DNA from: Asaia bogorensis
Lineage (GTDB): Bacteria > Pseudomonadota > Alphaproteobacteria > Rhodospirillales > CAMCUA01
Direction: 5' to 3'
DNA length: 40,623 nucleotides
NCBI GenBank assembly: GCA_945878455.1
Contig: CAMCUA010000003.1
Location: 1 to 40,623 of the forward strand
Both the position numbers and the translations under genes were made by a program. Below are positions 1 to 9,765 of the stretch, piece by piece. How positions within the stretch are numbered: position 1 is the first letter of the stretch; every line of letters begins with the position of its first letter. The notes beneath the pieces are model-generated. The model was not told where the DNA came from. It saw only the letters and a list, made by a program, of their open reading frames with translations, and searched no databases.

Positions 1-441
1 AAACATCTTTCTTCGCTCCATTCATCAACCAGCCAAAGCCAGCCAACAAACAAAGCTTAAAGGACATTCGCAGACAAACGACCCATTACCAAAAGCAACC
101 AAGCCGCCGCCCGCGTATCCCTTCCTATCATCACAATGTCAAAGAGCAACGCGGCTCGGAAATTCCTCATAAAACAGAGGGTTCCCTGTCGCGAGGGGCG
201 CCTTATACGCCCCCATTCACAGAAGTGTCAAACGCTATTCTGCCGCGCTGCATCGTCACTGTGGAGAGTTGCATCGTCACCGTGGAGAAAGGGGGGGAAG
301 GAATACGATCCTGAAAAACAGTGTCTTTTCAGCTCTTATTGTGGCGACCCTTGGCATGCACCCCGCAGGTTCCTCAGCCCTTCCCCATGGGCCGCTATCA
401 GCCACTTGATTCACAACATTAATTCAGGCCGCCCCTTTTTC

Positions 442-470
442 TTGACAAGGCCGGCGAGCCTCGACATTGT
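442..470 (+). promoter_or_regulatory. candidate sigma70-type promoter (TTGACA-N17-CATTGT) upstream of the M23 peptidase
   Basis: Perfect TTGACA -35 at 442-447, 17-nt spacer, weak -10 CATTGT at 465-470, about 39 nt before the ATG at 509. Confidence 0.4.
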
Positions 471-508
471 GCCCTTAACAACGAAGCCCTGCCGGCGGCC
501 TCTGCCTC

Positions 509-2047
509 ATGGTGCGGCGCAACAATGTACGCACAGAGGTGAGGGAGTCTGGCGTCATTCCACACGCAGGCAAAATTGCAACGGTTTTAGCGGCCGGACT
601 CGGGATCGTTTTCCTATCAATCGATCCGCCGGGAATTACCGCTCAGCAGCCGCCTGTTGCCATGGATGACGCGACGCCACGCGTTACACTCGCCACGGCA
701 CCGGTTTGGCTCGGCAACTCCTTGACGGCAGCCAACCTTTACGTCACCCACGCAGTCCATCCAACGGAAGAGCATGCCTCTCCAACGGAAGGACACATCG
801 CTCCGCCGGAAGCGCCCATCGCCGAGGTGCAGCCAGAAGGCGCAAGCCTGTCCGAGGAAGCCAGCGACGGCAACATATCCACGGATCCCACCTATAGCTG
901 GACTCTGAACATCAAGCGTGGCGATACGCTGATGCCGAAATTGGTGGATGCCGGCATTCCGCGCTCCCAAGCGCGGGCCGCGATCAGCGCGCTCGGGCGC
1001 TTTTATGATCCACGCCGCATTCGCCCCGGACAGGCCGTGACCGTGACTTTTCGCGACACTGCGAACGATCCGGTGGACGAAGGCAGCCGTAGTGAGGATG
1101 GCAGTGCAACGTTCGTCGGCCTGACTGTAACCGTCGACTATGCCAAACAGGTCGCCGTCGCCCGTACCGAAGATGGCCAATTTTCCGCCCGTGAAGTCGA
1201 GGCCAACCTGCGCCAGGAACTGCGCGCCGTCAGCGGCACGATCGACAACAGTCTGTTCGAATCGGCGGAACGCGAAGGCGTGCCGGTGCCGGTGCTGATC
1301 AATATGATCAAGGCGTTTTCCTGGGATGTCGATTTTCAACGCGACATTCAACCAGGTGACGGTTTCGAAGTGATGTTCGAGCAGTTTCGCAACGACGCCG
1401 GCGAAACCGTTCACGAAGGCCGCATGGTCTATGGCAACCTGATCCTGCAGGGCAAGCGCAAGCCGATCTATCTGTTCACCACCGAAGACGGCGTTGAGGA
1501 CTACTTCGACGAGGAAGGCAAAGCAGCACGCAAGGCATTGCTGCGCACGCCCATCGATGGCGCCAAGCTGTCATCAGGCTTCGGCCAGCGTAGACATCCC
1601 ATTCTCGGCTATAACCGCATGCATCGCGGCATCGATTTCGCGGCCCCGAACGGCACGCCGATCTACGCCGCCGGCGACGGCGTCGTCGATTTCGCCGGCC
1701 CGAACGCCGGCTATGGCCGCTATGTCCGCATCCGTCACAACGACGAGTTTTCCACGGCCTACGCCCATATAAGCAACTTCGCCCCCGGCATGATGCGCGG
1801 CAAGCGGGTGCGCCAGGGTGAAGTCATCGGCTACGTCGGTTCGACCGGAGAATCCACCGGACCGCATCTGCACTATGAAATTCTCCGCCAAAACGAGCAG
1901 GTCAATCCGCTGACGATCAAGGTACAGGCCGGGCGCATCCTGGCCGGACGCGACATCAAGCGCTTCGCGGCCCAACGCGGTACCATCAGCAACGAATTAG
2001 CCGCCACCCAACAGAACCTGCACATGGTCGCGGACATCGTCGACTAA
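509..2047 (+). CDS. M23 family metallopeptidase (LysM-like/OapA-like N-terminus plus LytM domain)
   Basis: N-terminal hydrophobic segment; LytM motifs HRGIDFAAPNGTPIYAAGDGVV and GPHLHYEI. Confidence 0.9.
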   Translation: MVRRNNVRTEVRESGVIPHAGKIATVLAAGLGIVFLSIDPPGITAQQPPVAMDDATPRVTLATAPVWLGNSLTAANLYVTHAVHPTEEHASPTEGHIAPPEAPIAEVQPEGASLSEEASDGNISTDPTYSWTLNIKRGDTLMPKLVDAGIPRSQARAAISALGRFYDPRRIRPGQAVTVTFRDTANDPVDEGSRSEDGSATFVGLTVTVDYAKQVAVARTEDGQFSAREVEANLRQELRAVSGTIDNSLFESAEREGVPVPVLINMIKAFSWDVDFQRDIQPGDGFEVMFEQFRNDAGETVHEGRMVYGNLILQGKRKPIYLFTTEDGVEDYFDEEGKAARKALLRTPIDGAKLSSGFGQRRHPILGYNRMHRGIDFAAPNGTPIYAAGDGVVDFAGPNAGYGRYVRIRHNDEFSTAYAHISNFAPGMMRGKRVRQGEVIGYVGSTGESTGPHLHYEILRQNEQVNPLTIKVQAGRILAGRDIKRFAAQRGTISNELAATQQNLHMVADIVD

Positions 2048-2115
2048 GCGATGGTGCCGTTGTTGCCGCCGCCGCGACAGCCAATACGATAGGGTGGCGC
2101 GGGAGGCTTATCGGC

Positions 2116-2901
2116 ATGTTCGGAACTGACACCAGTAAAGGTTTCGGCACGGCGCGCGGACTGGCCCGCTCGGTATGGCGCGCCGGCTGCCTGACACTTG
2201 ACACTCTGTTGCCGTTGCAATGTTTGAGCTGCGCCACCGTGGTCGGGCCGGACGGCGGGTTGTGCCCCACTTGCTGGCCGAGCATCACCTTTATCCAGGC
2301 GCCACAATGTGCCACCTGCGGACTGCCATTTGATCTTGACCTGGGCGAGGATGCCGTGTGCGGTGCCTGCAGCCGCGAGGCGCCACCCTTCTCCCGGGCA
2401 CGGGCGGTCTTCGTTTACGACGATGCATCGCGCCATCTGGTGCTGTCGTTCAAGCACGCGGATCGGACGGACGCCGCACCCGTCTATGCCCGCTGGATGG
2501 CGCGAACAGGTGCGGCACTGGTGGCCGAGGCCGATGTGATCGCGCCGGTGCCGCTGCATTGGACCCGCCTGTTCCGCCGACGCTACAATCAGGCAGCTTT
2601 GCTGGCCAAGGCGCTGGGACACCACAGCGGCATCCCGGTCGACCCCAGCCTGTTATGGCGGCGCCGGCGCACACCGTCGCAAGGCGGTCTTGGGGCAGCG
2701 GGCCGGCGTGACAATGTGCGTGGCGCCATCGTCATGCGCCCCGGCCGGCAGGCCGCCATCGTCGGGCGGCGCATCCTGATCGTCGACGATGTGCTGACCA
2801 CGGGAGCGACAGCGGCAGCCTGTGCCCGTGCCCTGTTACGAGGCGGGGCCGGCGCCATCGATATCCTGACCCTGGCGCGGGTCGTGCGCCCCACCTTTTA
2901 G
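2116..2901 (+). CDS. comF: ComF family protein (double zinc ribbon plus phosphoribosyltransferase)
   Basis: CxxC zinc-ribbon pairs (CLSC..CPTC, CATC..CGAC); PRPP-binding motif ILIVDDVLTTGAT. Confidence 0.9.
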   Translation: MFGTDTSKGFGTARGLARSVWRAGCLTLDTLLPLQCLSCATVVGPDGGLCPTCWPSITFIQAPQCATCGLPFDLDLGEDAVCGACSREAPPFSRARAVFVYDDASRHLVLSFKHADRTDAAPVYARWMARTGAALVAEADVIAPVPLHWTRLFRRRYNQAALLAKALGHHSGIPVDPSLLWRRRRTPSQGGLGAAGRRDNVRGAIVMRPGRQAAIVGRRILIVDDVLTTGATAAACARALLRGGAGAIDILTLARVVRPTF

Positions 2902-2949
2902 ATGGGCGCTTAGCAGACTATATATGAGGGGTCCGCAACCCTGCCGTCG

Positions 2950-3273
2950 ATGATCCGCCATGCTCCAGGAATAACCCCGCCAAGGATCGACACCTTGCCC
3001 AATATTGAAATCTATACGACCTCCCTATGTCCCTATTGCCATGCGGCAAAGCGCCTGCTCGACCGCAAGGGTGCCCGCTATGCCGAGATCGACGTTCAGG
3101 CGGCGCCGGAACGCCGCCGCGAGATGATGGCGCGTGCCAGCGGTCGCACCACGGTACCGCAAATCTTCATCGACGGGCGCCATATCGGCGGCTGCGACGA
3201 TCTTCACGAGTTGGATAGCAAGGGCGGGCTCGACCCGCTGCTGACCCCTGCAGGCGTGGCTGGTCAGGCATGA
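2950..3273 (+). CDS. grxC: glutaredoxin 3
   Basis: IEIYTTSLCPYCHAAKRLL active site CPYC; TVPQIFIDGRHIGGCDDL; true start may be downstream near 2998. Confidence 0.92.
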   Translation: MIRHAPGITPPRIDTLPNIEIYTTSLCPYCHAAKRLLDRKGARYAEIDVQAAPERRREMMARASGRTTVPQIFIDGRHIGGCDDLHELDSKGGLDPLLTPAGVAGQA

Positions 3274-3725
3274 TCCTTTACGAACTGATGTGCTCGGCCG
3301 AACACCGGTTCGAGGCGTGGTTTCGCGACAGCGCGGCTTTCGACACGCAACGCAAGGCGCGTGCCGTTAGCTGTCCGTTGTGCGGCAACACCAAGGTGCG
3401 CAAGGCCATCATGGCACCCTCCGTGGCCCGTTCCAAACAACGAACAGGCGCGAACGAACCGGCCGACGCCGGCACGGCCCAAGCAGCCGGCGAGGTGGGC
3501 AACCATCGCCAACTGATGGAACTGGTCACTCAGCTGCGCGAGCAGGTGGAGCAGAACTGCGATTACGTCGGCGATACCTTTCCCGAAGAGGCGCGACGCA
3601 TCCATTACGGCGAGGCCGAGACGCGCGGCATTTATGGCGAGGCCAGCGAGGCCGAGGCCCAGGAGTTGCGGGAAGAAGGCGTTCCGGTAGGCCGGTTGCC
3701 GTTCCTGCCCCGGCGCAACGACTGA
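3270..3725 (+). CDS. DUF1178 family protein
   Basis: MILYELMCSAEHRFEAWFRDSAAFDTQ and CPLCGNTKVRKAIMAP; ATGA overlap with the upstream gene. Confidence 0.88.
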   Translation: MILYELMCSAEHRFEAWFRDSAAFDTQRKARAVSCPLCGNTKVRKAIMAPSVARSKQRTGANEPADAGTAQAAGEVGNHRQLMELVTQLREQVEQNCDYVGDTFPEEARRIHYGEAETRGIYGEASEAEAQELREEGVPVGRLPFLPRRND

Positions 3726-3728
3726 GGG

Positions 3729-4595
3729 CTATGCCGCTGTCGCCGCGGCGCTCTTCACCGCCACCGCCAGGTAGTTGACCGACAGATCGTCTGTCAGCCG
3801 CCAGTCGCCGTCCACCGGGACATAGCTCAGGCCGCGCAGCGCCGTCAAATCCAGTCCTGTCCGGCGTAGGCCGCGGGCCAGTTCGGACGGACGGACGAAG
3901 CGCCGCCAGTCGTGGGTACCGGGCGGCACCCAGCGCAACAGGTATTCGGCGCCGATCTTGGCCAGCGCCAGCGAGGCTAGAGTCCGGTTGATGGTCGACA
4001 GCACGAGGATGCCACCGGGGCGCACCAGCGCGGCGGCGGCGGCGAGAAAAGCATCTATCTCCTCGACATGCTCGACCACTTCCAGGCTGATGACAGCGTC
4101 GAAGGAACGGCCCGATCCCACCAGATTCTCAGGCGCCGCCGCCAGGTATTCGATGGCGAGGCCACCGCAGCGCGCGTGTTCGCCGGCAGCAGCCACGGAT
4201 TCGGCCGCCGCATCGATGCCAACGACCCGTGCACCGAGACGAGCCAACGGTTCGCACAGCAGGCCGCCGCCGCAGCCGATATCAAGAATGGTCAGCTGGC
4301 GCAGCGAGGCCATGGAGCGCGGATCGCGGGCAAAATGAGCGCACAGCCGGTCGCGGATGAAGGTCAAGCGCGTTGGATTGATGCGGTGCAGCGGCTGGAA
4401 TGGCCCGTCTTCGTCCCACCATTCCCCGGCCAGGGCGGCGAAACGCGCCACTTCGTCGGAGTTGGCCGTCGTTGTCGCCGGTTTGGGGGCTGCCGGTTGG
4501 GGGGCCCCCGGCTGGAAGGCCGCCGCTGGAGCGGCCCGTCGATCCTTGCCTGTGTCCATGCCTGCGAGTATGAATACGCGCCCGCCGCACTGCAA
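3729..4595 (-). CDS. ubiG: bifunctional 2-polyprenyl-6-hydroxyphenol methylase/3-demethylubiquinol O-methyltransferase
   Basis: FAALAGEWWDEDGPFQPLHRINPTRL, ILDIGCGGGLLCEPLARLGARVVGID; actual start may be internal. Confidence 0.92.
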   Translation of the reverse strand: MQCGGRVFILAGMDTGKDRRAAPAAAFQPGAPQPAAPKPATTTANSDEVARFAALAGEWWDEDGPFQPLHRINPTRLTFIRDRLCAHFARDPRSMASLRQLTILDIGCGGGLLCEPLARLGARVVGIDAAAESVAAAGEHARCGGLAIEYLAAAPENLVGSGRSFDAVISLEVVEHVEEIDAFLAAAAALVRPGGILVLSTINRTLASLALAKIGAEYLLRWVPPGTHDWRRFVRPSELARGLRRTGLDLTALRGLSYVPVDGDWRLTDDLSVNYLAVAVKSAAATAA

Positions 4596-4741
4596 CCGGC
4601 ACGATATCCCGCCATGTCCCGCTTCCTGCGCCCGCGCCAGGATGCTTGCGACGGTTTTGGCGTGGCGCGGCAGGAATGCGGCGGCACACCGGCAATCGCC
4701 TGCCGGAGGCCATCAGCGCACGAAGACAAAACAGGACGTTC

Positions 4742-5962
4742 ATGGCGCGCATAGTGCAAAAATTCGGCGGCACGTCGGTCGCCGATACAGATCGGATCAA
4801 GAATGTGGTGCGCCACGTCCGCCGCGAGGTGGACGCCGGCCATCAGGTCGCGGTCGTCGTCTCGGCGATGGCCGGGGTTACCAATCAGTTGGTCAAGTAC
4901 GTGCGCGACATCAGCACGCTATACGATGCCCGGGAATACGATACCGTGGTCGCCACCGGCGAGCAGGTAACAGCAGGTTTGCTGGCTTTGGCCCTGCAAC
5001 GCGAGGGCATCGACGCGCGGTCGTGGGCGGGCTGGCAAATTCCCATCCGTACCGACGGCGTGCATGGCCGCGCCCGCATCGAATCAATCGAGACCGCAGA
5101 ACTGGAAAAGCGCCTGGCGCGCGGCGAAGTGGTGGTGGTCACCGGCTTTCAGGGACTGGGGCCGGACAATCGGGTGACCACCTTGGGCCGCGGCGGTTCG
5201 GATACCAGCGCCGTGGCGCTGGCCGCGGCGCTGGGCGCCGACCGTTGCGATATTTATACGGACGTCGACGGCATCTATACCACCGACCCGCGCATCGTCA
5301 CCAAAGCACGCAAGTTAGCGAAAATCACTTACGAAGAGATGCTGGAACTGGCCTCGGTCGGCGCCAAGGTCTTGCAGACCCGTTCGGTGGAACTGGCCAT
5401 GAAACAACGGGTGCGCGTTCAGGTCCTCTCCAGCTTCGAGGACGTGCCCGGCACCTTGGTCGTGGATGAGGATGAGATCGTGGAAAAAGAATTGGTTAGC
5501 GGCATCGCGTATAGCCGGGACGAGGCCAAGGTTACGCTGGTCGGCGTGCCCGACCGCCCCGGGGTCGCCGCCGGCATCTTCGGCCCGCTGTCAGAGGCCA
5601 GCATCAATGTCGATATGATCGTGCAGAACGTCTCGCCCGATGGACGGACGACGGACCTGACCTTCACCGTCGGCGAAGCCGATCTGGAACGCACCCTGCA
5701 AGTCCTCGAAGAGCATCGCGCGGCGCTGGGCTATGCCAATCTCTTGTCGGATTCGCAGGTTGCCAAGATTTCGGTCATCGGTGTCGGCATGCGCAGCCAT
5801 GCCGGCGTCGCCCAGCAGATGTTCCAAGCATTGGCCGAAAAAAGCATCAATATCCAGGTGATCTCGACATCGGAAATCAAGGTCAGCGTGCTGATCGCCG
5901 AAGATTACACCGAACTGGCGTTGCGTGCTTTGCACGCGGCCTACGGCCTGGATGCAGACTGA
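4742..5962 (+). CDS. lysC: aspartate kinase
   Basis: MARIVQKFGGTSVADTDRI, GRGGSDTSAVALAAALGADRCDIYTDVDGIYTTDPR; two C-terminal ACT domains. Confidence 0.96.
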   Translation: MARIVQKFGGTSVADTDRIKNVVRHVRREVDAGHQVAVVVSAMAGVTNQLVKYVRDISTLYDAREYDTVVATGEQVTAGLLALALQREGIDARSWAGWQIPIRTDGVHGRARIESIETAELEKRLARGEVVVVTGFQGLGPDNRVTTLGRGGSDTSAVALAAALGADRCDIYTDVDGIYTTDPRIVTKARKLAKITYEEMLELASVGAKVLQTRSVELAMKQRVRVQVLSSFEDVPGTLVVDEDEIVEKELVSGIAYSRDEAKVTLVGVPDRPGVAAGIFGPLSEASINVDMIVQNVSPDGRTTDLTFTVGEADLERTLQVLEEHRAALGYANLLSDSQVAKISVIGVGMRSHAGVAQQMFQALAEKSINIQVISTSEIKVSVLIAEDYTELALRALHAAYGLDAD

Positions 5963-6145
5963 GCCCGCCGGCAACGGTCCGCGGCACCCTGGAAAAAGCC
6001 GACGAAAGCCTCTTTCGGACCGTTGGCGGCGTTCGCGGTCCGGGACATACTCATGCCTCTGGCAAAAGGGCATAACGTGCACGCTCGATCGGCCGTAACC
6101 ATACCGGGCGCCGGCTTCGTTGCTCCGGGCGAGTGGAACTAGGCC

Positions 6146-8416
6146 GTGGCGACGCGGCCCCGCGTAGCACGTCCACGCCGGCTGCTGGCGCGTATGCGCG
6201 ACGTCATGGCGGGCGCGAGCGCCGCCGAAGCGCGGTTGGCAGAGATCGTCGAAATCCTGGCCAGCGACATGGTCGCCGAAGTGTGTTCGGTATACGTGCG
6301 CCGCGCCGGCGACATGCTGGAATTGTTCGCCACCCGGGGCCTCAACCCCGAAGCCGTACACCGCACCCGGCTGCACTTCGGCGAAGGCTTGGTCGGCGAT
6401 ATCGGCGCGCATGCCCGGCCACTCAGTCTGGCCGACGCCCAAAGCCATCCGAATTTCGTCTTCCGCCCGGAAACCGGCGAGGAAATTTATAGCTCGCTGA
6501 TGGGCGTGCCGATCCTGCGTGGCGGGCGCGTGGTCGGTGTCGTCGTCGTGCAGAACCGGGTGCGGCGCAGCTATTCCGAAGAGGAAGTCGAAACGCTGCA
6601 GACGGTCGCCATGGTGCTGGCCGAACTGATCAGCGGCGGCGAACTGATCGACAGTGCCGAGTTGTTGCCGGCAGACGGCACCGGCCAATTGCCGCTGCGA
6701 TTGGAAGGCGTTTCCCTAAACCCGGGCCAGGCACTTGGCCTCGCCGTGCTGCATCAGCCACAACTGGGCATCCGCCGGCTGGTGGCCGAAGATACCGAAC
6801 TGGAACACCGGCGCCTGCGCGACGCCGTTGCCGAAATGCACGGCCGGCTCGACGACATGCTCGACGCCAGCGATCTGGCGGGGGGCGGCGAGCACCGGGA
6901 CGTTCTGGAATCCTACCGGATGATCGCCGAAGACGCCGGTTGGCTGTCGCGCATCGCCGAGGCCATCGACGGCGGCCTGACGGCCGAGGCGGCGGTGACG
7001 CGCGTGCATAATGATATTCGCGTCCGCCTGTCGCGGGTATCCGATCCCTACCTGCGCGAGCGCGTCCACGATATCGAGGACCTGACCAGCCGCCTGTTGG
7101 GTCATCTGATGGGTAACGACCAGAACAACATGGTATCGGCGGTAACCGGCGATTTCGTGCTGATCGCGCGCAACATGGGCCCGGCGCAACTGCTCGACTA
7201 CGACCGAACACGGCTGCGCGGGTTGGTGCTCGAGGAAGGTTCGCCCAATAGCCACGTGGCCATTGTCGCGCGCGCCCTCGACATTCCTGTGGTCGGCAAT
7301 GTGCGCGACGCCTTGATCCGTGCCGAGTCCGGCGATCCGGTTCTGGTCGATGGCGACAGTGCCCGGGTTTACATTCGTCCCGGCGAAGATATCCAGACGG
7401 CTTTCCTGGAGACCCTGGAATTGCGCCAGCAGCGCCGGGCCGTCTATTCCAGCCTGCGCGATCTGCCGGCTGTCACCGTCGACGGGCACAAAATCGGACT
7501 TCGCATCAACGCGGGGCTAACATCCGATGTGCTTTCCCTGACCGAGTCGGGCGCCGAAGGCATCGGGCTGTACCGCACCGAGCTGGCCTTCATGATGCAC
7601 GGCTCCTTCCCCGACGTCGCGCAGCAGACCCGCATGTATCGCGATGTTCTCGATCAGGCCGGTGGCAAGCCCGTCATCTTTCGCACGCTGGACGCGGGTG
7701 GCGATAAGACCCTGCCCTATTGGCAGGACGGCAACGAGGAAAATCCTGCGATGGGATGGCGGGCGCTGCGCGTCGCGCTCGACCGCCCGGCGCTGCTGCG
7801 CCAGCAATTGCGCGCCATGCTGCGGGCCGGGGCCGGACGGGTGCTGTCCATTATGTTCCCAATGGTTGCCGAAGTGGCCGAATTCGAACGGGCCCGCAAT
7901 CTGGCCCTCACCGAGCTGCGCCGTCTGCGCGATAACGGCGAGGCGGAACCGACTGCGCTGGACATGGGCGTCATGCTCGAAGTACCCGGACTACTATTCC
8001 AGTTCCCGGCCTTGTTGAAACAGGTCGATTTCGTATCGGTCGGCAGCAACGATCTTTTGCAGTTCCTGTTCGCCAGCGACCGTGGCAATCCGCGCCTGGC
8101 CGGCCGCTACGATCCCTTATCGCCGCTGGTCCTGTCCTACCTGCGCGAGGCCGTAGCGCGCTGCAACGCCGCCGGCGTGCGTATCAGCCTGTGCGGCGAA
8201 ATGGCCGGCCAGCCGCTGGAGGCCATGGCGCTGATCGGCCTTGGATTTCGCGAGTTGTCGGTCACCCCCGGCGCGGTCGGGCCCGTGAAGCGGATGGTGC
8301 GCAGCCTGTCCATTGCTCCGTTGACGGATTATATGACAAGTCTCTATGACCTGCCGCAGCACAGTGTGCGAGGCAAACTCAGAGCTTTCGCCCTGGATCA
8401 TGGCATTATCATTTAA
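6146..8416 (+). CDS. ptsP: phosphoenolpyruvate--protein phosphotransferase, GAF-domain type (PTS-Ntr enzyme I)
   Basis: N-terminal GAF domain; phospho-His region GSPNSHVAIVARAL; PEP-utiliser motifs RTLDAGGDK, FVSVGSNDLLQFLFA, SLCGEMAG. Confidence 0.95.
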   Translation: MATRPRVARPRRLLARMRDVMAGASAAEARLAEIVEILASDMVAEVCSVYVRRAGDMLELFATRGLNPEAVHRTRLHFGEGLVGDIGAHARPLSLADAQSHPNFVFRPETGEEIYSSLMGVPILRGGRVVGVVVVQNRVRRSYSEEEVETLQTVAMVLAELISGGELIDSAELLPADGTGQLPLRLEGVSLNPGQALGLAVLHQPQLGIRRLVAEDTELEHRRLRDAVAEMHGRLDDMLDASDLAGGGEHRDVLESYRMIAEDAGWLSRIAEAIDGGLTAEAAVTRVHNDIRVRLSRVSDPYLRERVHDIEDLTSRLLGHLMGNDQNNMVSAVTGDFVLIARNMGPAQLLDYDRTRLRGLVLEEGSPNSHVAIVARALDIPVVGNVRDALIRAESGDPVLVDGDSARVYIRPGEDIQTAFLETLELRQQRRAVYSSLRDLPAVTVDGHKIGLRINAGLTSDVLSLTESGAEGIGLYRTELAFMMHGSFPDVAQQTRMYRDVLDQAGGKPVIFRTLDAGGDKTLPYWQDGNEENPAMGWRALRVALDRPALLRQQLRAMLRAGAGRVLSIMFPMVAEVAEFERARNLALTELRRLRDNGEAEPTALDMGVMLEVPGLLFQFPALLKQVDFVSVGSNDLLQFLFASDRGNPRLAGRYDPLSPLVLSYLREAVARCNAAGVRISLCGEMAGQPLEAMALIGLGFRELSVTPGAVGPVKRMVRSLSIAPLTDYMTSLYDLPQHSVRGKLRAFALDHGIII

Positions 8417-8559
8417 GTTTTTCTTGTCAGGCGTTTGGAAATTATACATCTTTTGCAACAATACTCGGCAAAGTTCCGGGTTGTTGACTTGAATTCCCGG
8501 CGCGGGCGCTGCGGCAAGCAGCGCGGCGAGGCCAGAACGGCAGCGGGGATCGCCATAAC

Positions 8560-9741
8560 ATGAAGTTGCAAAAACTGCGTAATATCATGGGCTTAAAGAG
8601 CTGGCGAGAGAAGGTCGCCCCTGCCATGGCGGCGCAAGACAAGGCAGAATCGCCCGTTGGCGTACTGTTGCAGGCTTTGCGTTTGCGTTGCGGCGAGGAG
8701 CTTGCCGACATCGCGAAGGACTTACGTATCCGCCAGAACTATCTGGAAGCCCTGGAGGAAGGCCGCTTTCACGAGCTGCCGGGCGCCACCTATGCAGTGG
8801 GGTTCGTGCGCACCTATGCCGAGCATCTCGGCCTGGATGGCAATGAAGTCGTGCGCCGGTTCAAGGCCGAAGCGGCAGGCATCAACCGTTCGATGGACCT
8901 CATCTTCCCCGCGCCCGAAGCCGAAGGCGGAATCCCGGGTGGAGCCCTGATGCTGGTCGGCGCCGTGCTAGCGGTCTTGGCCTATGGCGGATGGTACCTG
9001 CTGTCGACCGGTAATCGGACAGCGGTCGAGTTGGTGCCCGATCTGCCGGATCGCTTCCTGTCATTGGTCGATAGTGTCCGTTCCTCCATCGGCACCAGCT
9101 TCGGCGGCAGCGATGCCCCCGTCACCGTGCAGCCGGCGCCAGCGGCAGCCATCGCCCCGCCCGCACAGGCAACTACGGCACCGGCAGCAGCACCGGTCGT
9201 CGAACCGACGCCGACACCAGTAGCGGCGCCACAAGCCGCTGCCCCCGTCGTTCCGGCCGCATCGGCGGCGGTGGAAGCAGGGCGCAGTCAACCCACAGCG
9301 GTGGAAACCCGGGCAGCGATGGTTCCATCGGCTCCGGCCGTGCCAAGCCAACCGCCCACCCTGCCCAGCGCCAGCATCCCAGCTGGCGACCGACCAGCGA
9401 GCCCGGTGCCCGCGAGTTCGAGTTTGGCGGCCAACCTGCCATCAACGGGCCCCAGCGAGGAAGGCGGACCGCAAATCGTCGTGCGGGCCAAGACGGACAG
9501 TTGGATTCAAATTCGCGACGAATCGGGCAATCAATTGCTGGTGACCCGCCTGATGCGGGCTGGCGATACCTATGAGGTACCGAACCGCCCGGGGCTTAAG
9601 CTGCTGACCGGAAATGCCGGCGCCCTGGACATCCTGATCGATGGCGAAGCGACGCCCTCGCTTGGCCCCATCGGCGCGGTGCGGCGCGATATCTCCCTCA
9701 ATGCCGAGCTTCTGCGTGCCGGCACGGCCGCCCGCCCATAA
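8560..9741 (+). CDS. RodZ-like helix-turn-helix protein with C-terminal DUF4115
   Basis: N-terminal HTH (LRLRCGEELADIAKDLRIRQNYLEALEEGRFHELPGATYAVGFVRTYAEHLGLD), one TM segment, Pro/Ala-rich linker, C-terminal SWIQIRDESGNQLL...RPGLKLLTGNAGALDI. Confidence 0.85.
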   Translation: MKLQKLRNIMGLKSWREKVAPAMAAQDKAESPVGVLLQALRLRCGEELADIAKDLRIRQNYLEALEEGRFHELPGATYAVGFVRTYAEHLGLDGNEVVRRFKAEAAGINRSMDLIFPAPEAEGGIPGGALMLVGAVLAVLAYGGWYLLSTGNRTAVELVPDLPDRFLSLVDSVRSSIGTSFGGSDAPVTVQPAPAAAIAPPAQATTAPAAAPVVEPTPTPVAAPQAAAPVVPAASAAVEAGRSQPTAVETRAAMVPSAPAVPSQPPTLPSASIPAGDRPASPVPASSSLAANLPSTGPSEEGGPQIVVRAKTDSWIQIRDESGNQLLVTRLMRAGDTYEVPNRPGLKLLTGNAGALDILIDGEATPSLGPIGAVRRDISLNAELLRAGTAARP

Positions 9742-9765
9742 CCAGTCGATAAATCCGGAGGGATA

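Noticed and set aside
195-213. GGGGCG-ccttata-CGCCCC hairpin
   Set aside because: Short 6-bp stem without a T-tract; could be chance in GC-rich DNA
136-669. 177-aa ORF overlapping the M23 start
   Set aside because: Low-quality composition, overlaps the promoter region and the strongly supported M23 gene in another frame
617-1414. 265-aa minus-strand ORF
   Set aside because: Shadow ORF antisense to the M23 peptidase; high-GC third-position artefact with no recognisable domain
4357-5469. 370-aa plus ORF across ubiG/lysC
   Set aside because: Arg/Gly-rich frame-shifted translation of lysC and antisense ubiG
5591-6688. 365-aa minus ORF
   Set aside because: Antisense shadow of lysC/ptsP
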